The notes beneath the pieces were generated by a model. The model saw nothing but the letters and a program-made list of their open reading frames with translations, did no database searches and had not been told where the DNA came from. Positions 34,636-43,452 of a stretch of 64,000 nucleotides of DNA are shown piece by piece. The stretch spans positions 164,492 to 228,491 of the forward strand of contig CAMLDI010000002.1 of NCBI GenBank assembly GCA_946478845.1. The letters are read 5' to 3'. Positions within the stretch are counted from its first letter, which is position 1, and every line of letters begins with the position of its first letter. This DNA comes from an uncultured Paenibacillaceae bacterium. GTDB taxonomy: Bacteria; Bacillota; Bacilli; Aneurinibacillales; Aneurinibacillaceae. Made by a program: the position numbers and the translations under genes.

Positions 34636-36363
34636 ATGAAAGAGACGGTACAACAAAAGGTGATTCCAGTTATTGGTGAAGGCTTTAACATGCCTAGTTA
34701 TGAGGAAGCGTATAGTCAATTCAATTGGAAGGATGTAGAGAAAGAATTTACCTGGTACAATACCGGGAAAGTGAACTTAGCTTATGAAGCTATTGACCGC
34801 CATCTTGCAACAGGGCGAAAAGATAAAGTAGCTTTATATTATAGCGATGCGAACCGTGAAGAACAATACACCTTCCAAGAAATGAGCAAATTATCCAATA
34901 AGTTTGGAAATATTTTAAGAAACCTTGGAATTGCAAAAGGGGACCGGGTATTTGTATTCATGCCTCGTACTCCTGAATTATATGTAAGTGTCCTTGGAAC
35001 TATTAAAGTTGGCGCTATTGTTGGACCGTTATTTGAGGCATTTTTTGAAGCAGCTGTTCGTGACCGTTTAGAAGACAGTGAAGCAGTTGCAATCATTACA
35101 ACTCCTCAACTTCTCCCACGGGTTCCTGTACAGGATCTCCCGAAATTAAAACATGTAATTCTGGTTGGCGCAGAAGGCGAATTAATTGAAGGTCAAGTAA
35201 GTTATGATAAAGAAATGGCCCAAGCCTCTGATGAATTGGAAATCGAATGGGTTGATCGTGAGGATGGGTTAATTCTTCACTACACTTCTGGTTCAACTGG
35301 CAAACCAAAAGGTGTACTCCATGCACACAATGCCATGATTCAACATTATCAAACTGCGAAATGGGTACTTGATTTACAGGAAAGTGATATTTACTGGTGC
35401 ACAGCTGACCCAGGTTGGGTAACTGGTACATCTTATGGAATCTTCGGTCCATGGTTAAATGGGGTTACCAATGTAATCCGCGGTGGACGTTTCAGTCCTC
35501 AAGACTGGTACTCCACTCTTGAAAAATACAATGTAACTGTTTGGTATAGTGCGCCAACAGCGTTCCGTATGTTGATGGGTGCTGGGGATGAGACTGTAAA
35601 ACAATATAACCTCTCTAGCCTTCGCCATGTTTTGAGCGTTGGGGAACCCTTAAATCCTGAAGTTGTATACTGGGGAATGAAAGTGTTTAACAAACGCATT
35701 CATGATACCTGGTGGATGACTGAAACAGGCGGACAATTAATTTGTAACTATCCTGCTATGGCTCTTAAACCAGGTTCTATGGGTAAACCATTCCCTGGAG
35801 TTGTAGCAGCAATTATCGATGATCAGGGGAATGTACTTCCTCCGAACCGCATGGGTAACCTTGCTATTAAAGCGGGTTGGCCTTCAATGATGAGAAAAAT
35901 TTGGAATAACCCAAGCAAATACGATGAGTATTTCGCTCTTAAAGGTTGGTATGTATCCGGAGACTCCGCATACATGGATGAAGATGGATACTTCTGGTTC
36001 CAGGGCCGTGTAGATGACGTAATCATGACTGCCGGGGAAAGGGTAGGTCCTTTCGAAGTAGAAAGCAAACTGGTTGAACATCCAGCGGTTGCTGAAGCGG
36101 GTGTTATTGGTAAACCAGATCCAATCCGTGGAGAAATCATTAAAGCCTTCATCGCCCTTCGTGATGGCTATGAAGCTTCTGATGAGTTATTAAAAGACCT
36201 CCGTGAGTTTGTTAAAGTGGGACTTGCTGCCCATGCTGCTCCTCGCGAAATCGAAGTAAAAGACAAATTACCAAAAACTCGTTCTGGTAAAATCATGCGC
36301 CGTGTGCTTAAAGCATGGGAGCTTGGATTGCCAACTGGTGACCTGTCTACAATGGAAGACTAA
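34636..36363 (+). CDS. acsA: Acetyl-CoA synthetase
   Basis: Activates acetate with ATP to acetyl-CoA through acetyl-AMP. ANL superfamily, 575 residues. Motifs: the AMP loop YTSGSTGKPKGV, the A5-like WWMTETGGQ, hinge/A8 GRVDDVIMTAGERVGPFEVE and the acetylatable A10 lysine in KTRSGKIMRR, the target of AcuA and AcuC. Start ATG 34636 with GAGGGG upstream. It has its own promoter and terminator. Confidence 0.95.
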   Translation: MKETVQQKVIPVIGEGFNMPSYEEAYSQFNWKDVEKEFTWYNTGKVNLAYEAIDRHLATGRKDKVALYYSDANREEQYTFQEMSKLSNKFGNILRNLGIAKGDRVFVFMPRTPELYVSVLGTIKVGAIVGPLFEAFFEAAVRDRLEDSEAVAIITTPQLLPRVPVQDLPKLKHVILVGAEGELIEGQVSYDKEMAQASDELEIEWVDREDGLILHYTSGSTGKPKGVLHAHNAMIQHYQTAKWVLDLQESDIYWCTADPGWVTGTSYGIFGPWLNGVTNVIRGGRFSPQDWYSTLEKYNVTVWYSAPTAFRMLMGAGDETVKQYNLSSLRHVLSVGEPLNPEVVYWGMKVFNKRIHDTWWMTETGGQLICNYPAMALKPGSMGKPFPGVVAAIIDDQGNVLPPNRMGNLAIKAGWPSMMRKIWNNPSKYDEYFALKGWYVSGDSAYMDEDGYFWFQGRVDDVIMTAGERVGPFEVESKLVEHPAVAEAGVIGKPDPIRGEIIKAFIALRDGYEASDELLKDLREFVKVGLAAHAAPREIEVKDKLPKTRSGKIMRRVLKAWELGLPTGDLSTMED

Positions 36364-36376
36364 TAGGGTGATAAAG

Positions 36377-36416
36377 AAAAGGGATTGTGAAGCAGCGCTT
36401 CACAATCCCTTTTTTA
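36377..36416. terminator. Bidirectional terminator
   Basis: Perfect 17-base-pair stem (36377-36393 with 36397-36413), loop AGC, T6 on the plus strand; between convergent acsA and the PBP gene. Confidence 0.9.
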
Positions 36417-38759
36417 TTCTTCTTCATCTTCTTGTCCAGGATTTGTTCTTCCTGCAGGTGTAGAGTTATCAGGAGGAGCTTGTCCATCGTCTGGTTTGTC
36501 CTGTGGGTTATCTGGTTGTGTCGGAATGGGTTTATTATCTTTTTGATCAGGCTTGTCCTTTTCTTCGGGTTTTGGGCTATATTTTGTTGGAGTATTCTTA
36601 GAATTGAAATACTCGTTAACTTTGCTCTTTGAATCAGGAGTAGCCAGATATCCATTTGATTTATCAATGGTTCTAGTTACAATTCCTCCAGGCTGGCTGA
36701 ACCCACGGCCAGCCGGAGAAATGCTTGGTTGAGAATTAACCACTTCGGAGAAAATTTTTCCCCAAATCGTTTTAGCTCTATTACCAGAAACACTACCATA
36801 ATAATTATTTTTATCATATCCAACCCAAACACCCATTGTAATATCAGGGGTATACCCAACAAACAAAATGTCTTTATAATCATTTGTAGTCCCTGTTTTA
36901 CCTGCCACAATCCTTCCAGATGTGTACTGATTAATATCTGTGGCTGTCCCGCCCTGGATAACGGATCTCATCATGTCTGTGAGCAGCCAGGCTGTTTGGG
37001 GTGAAAAGACAGGTTTCGGTTGTACTTTATGCTGGTAAATGACTTGATGATTGGCATCTTCAATTTTTTCAATTAAGTAGGCGTCAATAAAATTCCCCTG
37101 ATTGGCAAAAGTAGTATAAGCGTTAGTAAGTTCTTCGACCGTGATTCCATTGGTAAGGCCACCGATGGCAGCAGGTGCATTTTTATCGTTATATCTTTTT
37201 CCATTAATAACAACATCATTATCCAATACAAGTGAAGTGACGCCCATTTCTTTTACATAAGACAAGGATTTAACGATGCCAGTAGCTAAAAAGACTTTTA
37301 CCGCAGGTATGTTTCTTGATAATTGTAGGGCTGTTCTAACAGTCATGGGCCCTTTATAGCCGCCTTCATAGTTTTGCGGTGAATAATTGCCAATACTAAA
37401 GGGTTCGTCAACAACGATGGTACCCGGTTGTACAATCCCTTCTTCTACAGCGGGGCCGTAAACAGCAATAGGCTTCATGGTAGAACCTGGTTGCCGGGGT
37501 ACGTCCGTTGCATAATTGGTGGTTTTTTGTTCGTACCCTCTACCCTCTAGCATCCCGAGAATGGCTCCAGTTTTGTTGTTTATCATCATCGCGCCGACTT
37601 GCTCGGGCATTGTTTCACCTGTTGTCGAATGTGTTTTTGGAGGGTCAAAAAGATTGGGATTTTTAGCAATATTTTGCATGGTCTCGTACACATTTTTATC
37701 AATTGTGGTATATATGTGATAACCGCCTTCATCAATTTCCATTTCTTTATCTCTTAAAATGGCGTTATAATCGTCATTTTTTAAAGATGGATTATTGGCA
37801 ATTTCCTGGTCTGCTAATATTTTAGCGGCTCTTTCACGAATCTCCACATAAAGGTATGGATATTCATCAAATACCTTTATTTGTTTTGTTTTTAACTGGC
37901 TTTTTAAATTAACTTTAACAGCATCATCAAGTTGTTTCTGGGTAATTTTTCCTGTTTCTAACATGCGTTGTAAGACTAATTTTTGCCTTGCCATACCGGC
38001 TTTATATCCCTCTTCTGTAGTAGGGAGATATTTTCCTGGCAACTGTAACATCCCTGCTAAATAGGCAGACTGGGCAAGAGTTAATTCTTTTGCTTGTACG
38101 CCGAAATAGCCCAATGCAGCCCCTTCAACACCATATAAATTAGAACCAGCTTGGTTTTTTCCAAAGTACATTCGATTAACATAAGCTTCTAAAATTTCCT
38201 CTTTGGATAAAGCCCGTTCTAATCGAAAAGATAGAAAAATCTCTTTTACTTTACGGGTTGTGGTTTTTTCTGGCGACAAGAATGTTTGTTTTACCAGTTG
38301 TTGTGTAAGGGTACTTCCCCCAGTTTTAATTTCGGCACCTGTAATTTGTTGATATACAGCCCGTGAAAAACCGAAGAAGTCCACTCCATTATGTTCGTAG
38401 AAGTTTTTGTCTTCAGTAGCAATGATTGCATTAATTAAATAAGGTGATATCTGGTCTAATTTAACATGCCGCCGATTTTCCTTGGCTTGAAGTTGTCCGA
38501 TGGATGTCTTATCCCTAAAATAGGCGAAACTAGTTAGAGATATGTCATTGACTCTTTCTTTAATACTGCTAAAAGTTCGTACTGGTTCATTCTTAACGAT
38601 AGAAGCAACGTACCCTGTACCGGCTCCAAAAGCAAGGAGACATCCGGCACCAACAATTACCGAAGCGATTTTTAGGATCGATTTCGTCCGTTTTGACATG
38701 ATCGTCCTTTTCTTTTTTCGATCGGTTTTTGCTTTTTTCTCATCTGTAGTTTTATCCAT
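36414..38759 (-). CDS. Class A penicillin-binding protein (PBP1A type)
   Basis: Bifunctional peptidoglycan synthase of about 781 residues. After a short cytoplasmic basic tail comes a membrane helix (ILKIASVIVGAGCLLAFGAG). The glycosyltransferase follows with ATEDKNFYEHNGVD, GGSTLTQQLVKQTFL and RKVKEIFLSFRLE. The transpeptidase carries the nucleophile PGSTMKP, the SRN motif and KTGTTNDYKD. The C-terminal 90 residues are Pro/Asp/Lys-rich low complexity, presumed wall spanning. ATG 38759 fits the distance to GAGGGGGG better than ATG 38771, which touches it. It lies between convergent acsA and divergent tyrS, a place not usual for ponA. Confidence 0.9.
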   Translation of the reverse strand: MDKTTDEKKAKTDRKKKRTIMSKRTKSILKIASVIVGAGCLLAFGAGTGYVASIVKNEPVRTFSSIKERVNDISLTSFAYFRDKTSIGQLQAKENRRHVKLDQISPYLINAIIATEDKNFYEHNGVDFFGFSRAVYQQITGAEIKTGGSTLTQQLVKQTFLSPEKTTTRKVKEIFLSFRLERALSKEEILEAYVNRMYFGKNQAGSNLYGVEGAALGYFGVQAKELTLAQSAYLAGMLQLPGKYLPTTEEGYKAGMARQKLVLQRMLETGKITQKQLDDAVKVNLKSQLKTKQIKVFDEYPYLYVEIRERAAKILADQEIANNPSLKNDDYNAILRDKEMEIDEGGYHIYTTIDKNVYETMQNIAKNPNLFDPPKTHSTTGETMPEQVGAMMINNKTGAILGMLEGRGYEQKTTNYATDVPRQPGSTMKPIAVYGPAVEEGIVQPGTIVVDEPFSIGNYSPQNYEGGYKGPMTVRTALQLSRNIPAVKVFLATGIVKSLSYVKEMGVTSLVLDNDVVINGKRYNDKNAPAAIGGLTNGITVEELTNAYTTFANQGNFIDAYLIEKIEDANHQVIYQHKVQPKPVFSPQTAWLLTDMMRSVIQGGTATDINQYTSGRIVAGKTGTTNDYKDILFVGYTPDITMGVWVGYDKNNYYGSVSGNRAKTIWGKIFSEVVNSQPSISPAGRGFSQPGGIVTRTIDKSNGYLATPDSKSKVNEYFNSKNTPTKYSPKPEEKDKPDQKDNKPIPTQPDNPQDKPDDGQAPPDNSTPAGRTNPGQEDEEE

Positions 38760-38933
38760 ATATTCCAGCATCCCCCCTCGACTTAATCATAGTATAACAC
38801 AAGATGTTTTTTTTACCGTACAGGAAAGTTTGAACATATTCTTGCATTTCCTTGCCAGTTACGGTTATTATGTTTTTAAACTATCCTGGTTTTCTGTATT
38901 TTTTCCCTTGAATGGATTTGAAAATGTGTCTCT

Positions 38934-38959
38934 CTCGTCCGATGAAGACGGGTTTTTTT
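38934..38959 (+). promoter_or_regulatory. Terminator-like hairpin in the tyrS leader
   Basis: Stem CTCGTC (38934-38939) with GACGGG (38947-38952), then T7. The upstream neighbour is on the other strand, so this plus-strand terminator can only act on the tyrS transcript; it ends 60 bases before the start codon. I could not find the T-box core sequence, so the sensor, if any, is unknown. Confidence 0.5.
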
Positions 38960-39019
38960 ATGTAATATGAGAGTTGTCAAGCTATCTAGGTTTTATTGTA
39001 TTGAGAGTGAGGGTATAAA

Positions 39020-40282
39020 ATGATTGATGAGCAAAAAAACATTTTAAATGAAGAACAGAAACAAGAAGTAGAGCGGCAGTTACAGGTAATCCATAGAGGA
39101 GTAGCTGAAATTGTGCCTGAAGATGAATTAAGAAAAAAAGTAGAAAAATCTGTTGCCACTGGAACACCTTTAAAAATTAAGTTAGGATTGGACCCTTCTG
39201 CTCCGGACATCCATGTTGGCCATACCGTTGTTTTACATAAATTACGCCAATTTCAAGAACTGGGACATACCATCCAATTAATTATTGGGGATTTTACAGG
39301 GAGAATTGGAGACCCAACAGGGAAATCAGAAACCCGCAAACAATTAAATGAAGAACAGATTTTAGCTAATGCGAAAACTTATGCTGAGCAATTTGCTAAA
39401 ATGATGGATATGAATAAAGTTGAAATTCATTACAATAGCCACTGGCTGGGAAAAATGAATTTTACAGATGTAGTTGGTCTTGCTTCCAAGGTGACAGTAG
39501 CCCGGATGTTAGAAAGGGACGATTTTGAGAAACGCTATAAAAATAATCAACCCATTAGTATCCATGAGTTTTTCTATCCATTAATGCAAGGGTATGATTC
39601 TGTTGCCTTGAACAGCGATGTGGAATTAGGGGGAACAGACCAGAAGTTTAATTTGCTTATGGGCCGCCAATTACAAAAAGAATTTGGACAGGAGCAACAG
39701 ATTGCTATAACTCTGCCTATTCTTGAAGGCTTAGATGGCGTGCAAAAAATGAGCAAAAGCCTTGGAAACTATATTGGCGTTAGTGAGGCACCTAATGAGA
39801 TTTATGGAAAGTCTATGTCCATCCCTGATGAATTAATGGTGAAATATATTGAATTGGCTACAAGTATCTCATATGAAGAGTTAGAGGGCATTAAACAAGG
39901 ATTAGAAAAGGGAACAGTCCATCCAAGGGATTTAAAAATGCGGCTGGCCCATACCTTTGTTGAAATGTACCATGGGAAAGACGCAGCAGATGAAGCGGAA
40001 AGACATTTTGTAACTGTGTTCCAACAAAGGGCATTACCGACGGATATTCCCGAAAAGGTTGTATCTAAGGATACCTTAGAAGATGGATCCATTTGGATTG
40101 TGAAACTTCTTGCTGATTTAGGACTGGTTCCTTCTAATGGGGAAGCTCGCCGTATGGTCCAACAGGGTGCTGTAAAAATAAACGAGACAAAAATTGAATC
40201 AGTAGATGACCGGATTGCTATTGAAGATGGAATGGTTGTACAGGTAGGTAAAAGGAAGTTTGCGAAAATTCATTTACAATAA
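39020..40282 (+). CDS. tyrS: Tyrosyl-tRNA synthetase (TyrZ-type)
   Basis: Charges tRNA-Tyr. Class I signature sequences: [14 protein letters not shown] (HxGH) and KMSKSLGNY (KMSKS). In B. subtilis the main TyrS has a different KFGKT-type loop, so this belongs to the TyrZ/proteobacterial-like type. A C-terminal S4 domain ([19 protein letters not shown]) completes the 420 residues. It keeps the tyrS position next to rpsD, but the type differs; this may be the only TyrRS of the organism or a replacement. Confidence 0.92.
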   Translation: MIDEQKNILNEEQKQEVERQLQVIHRGVAEIVPEDELRKKVEKSVATGTPLKIKLGLDPSAPDIHVGHTVVLHKLRQFQELGHTIQLIIGDFTGRIGDPTGKSETRKQLNEEQILANAKTYAEQFAKMMDMNKVEIHYNSHWLGKMNFTDVVGLASKVTVARMLERDDFEKRYKNNQPISIHEFFYPLMQGYDSVALNSDVELGGTDQKFNLLMGRQLQKEFGQEQQIAITLPILEGLDGVQKMSKSLGNYIGVSEAPNEIYGKSMSIPDELMVKYIELATSISYEELEGIKQGLEKGTVHPRDLKMRLAHTFVEMYHGKDAADEAERHFVTVFQQRALPTDIPEKVVSKDTLEDGSIWIVKLLADLGLVPSNGEARRMVQQGAVKINETKIESVDDRIAIEDGMVVQVGKRKFAKIHLQ

Positions 40283-40343
40283 ATAATTGAAACTTTTTCC
40301 TCTTGAGGTCGTAAATATTAATGTCCCCAATTGTGATGTCTCA

Positions 40344-40402
40344 CTCCACCCTATGGTAGATTGGCCCCTACTGTCCTTATGGATGGTGGGGTACTTTTTT
40401 GT
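40344..40402 (+). terminator. Branched terminator of tyrS
   Basis: CTCCACC (40344-40350) pairs with GGTGGGG (40385-40391), enclosing a small GTAG/CTAC hairpin, and is followed by TAC and T6. The loop is large, so this is less certain than the others. Confidence 0.5.
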
Positions 40403-40433
40403 GCAAGTCATTTACATACCTTAAAAAATAGAA

Positions 40434-40478
40434 AAACCCTAGAAAACGTTGATATATCAACACTTCTAGGGTTTTTGT
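40434..40478. terminator. Terminator of rpsD
   Basis: Perfect 13-base-pair outer stem AAAAACCCTAGAA (40434-40446) with TTCTAGGGTTTTT (40466-40478), inner GTTGATATATCAAC hairpin. Confidence 0.88.
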
Positions 40479-40504
40479 TATTGTTCTTTAATAAGCAATT
40501 ATAA

Positions 40505-41101
40505 TTAACGAGAGTAGAACTCAACGATAAGAGTTTCGTTAATTTCAGCTGGAAGCTCATCTCTTTCAGGAAGACGAACATAAGTACCTTCCACTTTGCT
40601 GTCATCAAAGCTGATGTAGTTAGGAAGATAAGCACGAGCTTCAAGAGATCCTTTTACGATATCAAGGTTGCGGCTTTTTTCACGAAGGCCAATAACATCG
40701 CCTGGTTTAACACGGTAAGAAGGAATGTTTACTTTTTTACCGTTTACAGTGATGTGTCCATGGCTGGTTAATTGACGAGCACCTGGACGGGTAGTTGCGA
40801 ATCCAAGACGATAAACAAGGTTATCAAGACGGGATTCAAGAAGTTTCATGAAGTTTTCGCCGTGTACGCCAGACATTTTGCCAGCTTCTTCGAAAGTTTT
40901 AAGGAATTGTTTTTCCATTAAACCGTACATATGGCGTAATTTTTGCTTTTCAGTTAATTGAAGAGCATATTCACTCATTTTGCGGCGAGCGTGTCCGTGT
41001 TGTCCTGGTGGAAAATTACGTTGAATGTCTTTACCAGTACCATCAAGAGAGATGCCAAGACGACGAGCTAATTTGTGGCGAGGGCCAGTGTAACGTGCCA
41101 T
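40505..41101 (-). CDS. rpsD: 30S ribosomal protein S4
   Basis: Primary binder of 16S rRNA and autoregulator. 198 residues, near the usual 200. It starts [18 protein letters not shown] and has the [16 protein letters not shown] segment and the S4 domain ([24 protein letters not shown]). It is monocistronic with a long structured leader and a strong terminator. S4 represses its own translation by binding the leader in B. subtilis. Confidence 0.97.
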   Translation of the reverse strand: MARYTGPRHKLARRLGISLDGTGKDIQRNFPPGQHGHARRKMSEYALQLTEKQKLRHMYGLMEKQFLKTFEEAGKMSGVHGENFMKLLESRLDNLVYRLGFATTRPGARQLTSHGHITVNGKKVNIPSYRVKPGDVIGLREKSRNLDIVKGSLEARAYLPNYISFDDSKVEGTYVRLPERDELPAEINETLIVEFYSR

Positions 41102-41290
41102 GTTTTCGTTTCTCCTTTATTATAAGATTAATTAGGTGTTTACTTCCACCAGGATAGTCTCTGCTTTTCACTGCACGCTTTTCGGACGGTAGCGTTTCCG
41201 CCGCGGCTCCTCCGGAATGATTCTTCCTCGGGGAGAAACTAAGATCTGGCGTTTTTACCTAAAATCAATGCTACCCTGTATCACACATAA
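41102..41290 (-). ncRNA. Likely rpsD (S4) autoregulatory leader RNA
   Basis: About 189 bases between the rpsD promoter and start codon. Its middle (41158-41260) is GC-rich and repetitive in GCGG/CCGC elements, unlike the AT-rich flanks, as expected for a folded leader. Firmicutes rpsD leaders bind S4 and block translation. I recognise it by position and composition, not by a full fold. Confidence 0.55.
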
Positions 41291-41296
41291 GAATAT

Positions 41297-41324
41297 ATTA
41301 TACTTGGTTTCAAATAAAAGTCAA
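41297..41324 (-). promoter_or_regulatory. Promoter of rpsD
   Basis: Minus strand: -35 TTGACT (41324-41319), 16-base spacer, -10 TATAAT (41302-41297). Confidence 0.75.
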
Positions 41325-41351
41325 GTTATTCAATATCCATCTTTTTCTTTA

Positions 41352-41380
41352 TTCAAACATTACCTTAAATATAGTAAAAT
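41352..41380 (+). promoter_or_regulatory. Promoter of trpB
   Basis: -35 TTCAAA (41352-41357), 17-base spacer, -10 TAAAAT (41375-41380). The rest of the rpsD-trpB gap is AT-rich with nothing else evident. Confidence 0.5.
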
Positions 41381-41426
41381 AACTGTAAAAATAGCAAACT
41401 GATTAGCTGAGAGGAGTTTTTACCAG

Positions 41427-42620
41427 ATGGATCTAACAACCCAAAAAGGCTATTTTGGAGAATTTGGGGGAAGCTTTGTACCAGAACCTTTACAAAAAGC
41501 CCTTGATGAATTAGAAGCAGCTTTCGAAAAATACAAAGACGATGAATCTTTTAATGAGGAATTAAATTATTATTTAACAGAATATACTGGCCGTCCTAAT
41601 CCTTTATACTTTGCACAACGCCTAACAGAAAAAATGGGTGGGGCAAAAATATATTTAAAACGGGAAGATTTAAACCATACTGGTGCCCATAAAATTAATA
41701 ATGTTCTTGGACAAGTTCTTTTGGCGAAAAGAATGGGAGCAAAACGAGTCATTGCAGAAACAGGGGCAGGCCAACATGGAGTTGCTACCGCTACAGCCTG
41801 TGCTTTATTTGGAATGGAATGTGTTGTTTATATGGGTGAGGAAGATACCCGTCGCCAGGCCTTAAACGTATTTCGCATGGAATTGTTAGGGGCAAAAGTA
41901 GTTGCTGTTAAAGACGGTGCACGGACCCTTAAAGAAGCTGTAGATGCTGCTTTAGTAGATTATGCAACCAATTATAAAAATACATTTTACCTTCTTGGAT
42001 CTGCCGTAGGTCCTCATCCTTACCCAACCATTGTGAAACATTTCCAATCTATAATTGGGAAGGAAGCCCGTGCCCAACATTTAGAAAAAGAAGGGCGTCT
42101 TCCTGATTATATCGTGGCTTGTGTGGGTGGAGGCAGTAATGCCATAGGGTTATTTGCTCCATTCTTTGATGATCAGGATGTTAAAATTGTTGGTGTTGAA
42201 CCAGGCGGTAAAGGGCTAGCTACCGGAGAGCATGCGGCTCCTTTATCTAAAGGTGAACCTGGTGTTATTCATGGATTCAAGTGTTATATGATGAAAGGGG
42301 ATGGAGAAGACGGTGTAGGTTCTACTCATTCCATTGCAGCAGGGCTTGATTATCCTGGCGTAGGTCCAGAACATAGTTACTATAAAGCGATTGGCAGGGC
42401 AGAATACGTAGCAATAACAGATGAGGAAGCTTTACATGCCTTCCATCAGTTATCTATGATTGAAGGGATTATCCCAGCACTAGAAAGCTCCCATGCTATT
42501 GCTTATGCTATGAAACTGGCACCTACATTGTCCAAGGACCAGACCATTATTGTTAATGTTTCAGGTCGTGGCGATAAAGATGTACAGCAAGTATTTGATA
42601 TGGAGCATGGAAATAAATAA
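41427..42620 (+). CDS. trpB: Tryptophan synthase beta chain
   Basis: PLP enzyme that joins indole and serine. 397 residues of the TrpB1 type: [13 protein letters not shown] start, the PLP lysine in [21 protein letters not shown], the phosphate cradle [10 protein letters not shown], and [10 protein letters not shown]. No trpA or other trp gene is adjacent: trpB stands alone with promoter and terminator. It may use the TrpA encoded elsewhere, or act alone on free indole. Confidence 0.95.
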   Translation: MDLTTQKGYFGEFGGSFVPEPLQKALDELEAAFEKYKDDESFNEELNYYLTEYTGRPNPLYFAQRLTEKMGGAKIYLKREDLNHTGAHKINNVLGQVLLAKRMGAKRVIAETGAGQHGVATATACALFGMECVVYMGEEDTRRQALNVFRMELLGAKVVAVKDGARTLKEAVDAALVDYATNYKNTFYLLGSAVGPHPYPTIVKHFQSIIGKEARAQHLEKEGRLPDYIVACVGGGSNAIGLFAPFFDDQDVKIVGVEPGGKGLATGEHAAPLSKGEPGVIHGFKCYMMKGDGEDGVGSTHSIAAGLDYPGVGPEHSYYKAIGRAEYVAITDEEALHAFHQLSMIEGIIPALESSHAIAYAMKLAPTLSKDQTIIVNVSGRGDKDVQQVFDMEHGNK

Positions 42621-42649
42621 TAAAATAAAACAATTGAAATACAAGTATG

Positions 42650-42680
42650 AAAAAGAGGCCAAAAATTGGGCCTCTTTTTC
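42650..42680 (+). terminator. Terminator of trpB
   Basis: Perfect stem AAAAAGAGGCC (42650-42660) with GGCCTCTTTTT (42669-42679), loop AAAAATTG. Confidence 0.9.
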
Positions 42681-42822
42681 TTTATATCAGTCAAGAAATG
42701 GTCGAGTACAATAGCGGTATTTGTAAAATAATGTCGAATGATAAGAAATTGGAAATAATCCATTCAAACTTATAACAAAATCCCTTATAATATAGTCAAA
42801 ATAAACTGGGATGAAGGAATAA

Positions 42823-43416
42823 ATGAAAATCATTAAAAATTCTAAACACGTTTATCTTGTTCGCCATGGTGAAACAGAGTGGAATAAACGAGGTTTAATA
42901 CAGGGGCATAGTGATATCCCTCTTAATGAAAAAGGAATAGAACAAGCGAGATTATTAGCAGGTCGGTTAAAAGAATCATCTATAGAATATATTTGTTCAA
43001 GTGATTTGCAGAGGGCCAGGCATACAGCGGAAATTATTGCAGGAATTAAACAACTGACTGTGAATACGTACACACAATTACGGGAACGCCATTTTGGACA
43101 ATTAGAAGGAAAGGAGTATGAGTTAATCCGGACCAAATTAAAACAAGGTTCTTCTTATGATGTAGAATCCTTGCAATCGATGAAGAATAGGGGGATGTCC
43201 TGTCTGCAAAAGATCATTCGTAAGGCAGAGGGGGACAACATTCTTGTAGTAAGCCATGGAGGTTTAATCAATTCTATTATCCATGAAATTAGCGAAGGAA
43301 CCCTTGGAACGGGGATTACTAAATTAACAAACACTTCATTAACTCATCTAGAATTCAATGAAGAATGGGTTATTCATCTGGTTAATGATGAGCAGCATTT
43401 ATTGGATAAAGAATAG
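42823..43416 (+). CDS. Histidine-phosphatase family protein (phosphoglycerate mutase-like)
   Basis: 197 residues with the RHG active site LVRHGETEWNKRG, the second Arg/Glu region LRERHFGQLEG and the second His in VVSHGGLINSII. Such enzymes dephosphorylate sugar phosphates, cobalamin precursors (CobC) or proteins; the substrate is not evident. It has no clear ribosome site besides ATGAAGGAA. It is 36 bases ahead of the diguanylate cyclase and may be cotranscribed with it. Confidence 0.85.
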   Translation: MKIIKNSKHVYLVRHGETEWNKRGLIQGHSDIPLNEKGIEQARLLAGRLKESSIEYICSSDLQRARHTAEIIAGIKQLTVNTYTQLRERHFGQLEGKEYELIRTKLKQGSSYDVESLQSMKNRGMSCLQKIIRKAEGDNILVVSHGGLINSIIHEISEGTLGTGITKLTNTSLTHLEFNEEWVIHLVNDEQHLLDKE

Positions 43417-43452
43417 AGTAGGGAAGATGGGAAATAGAAAGAGGGCAATGCA

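Noticed and set aside
36387..36632. Hydrophobic plus-strand frame
   Set aside because: Antisense to the Pro/Asp/Lys-rich PBP tail; hydrophobicity is a by-product of that composition.
38542..38970. Long plus-strand frame overlapping the PBP start and tyrS leader
   Set aside because: Most of it is antisense to the PBP signal region, has no ribosome site and low-complexity content; a shadow.
38772..39019. T-box riboswitch before tyrS
   Set aside because: No specifier loop or T-box core could be read, only the terminator hairpin.
40283..40433. Small RNA gene between tyrS and rpsD
   Set aside because: The structure is explained as the tyrS terminator; no promoter of its own seen.
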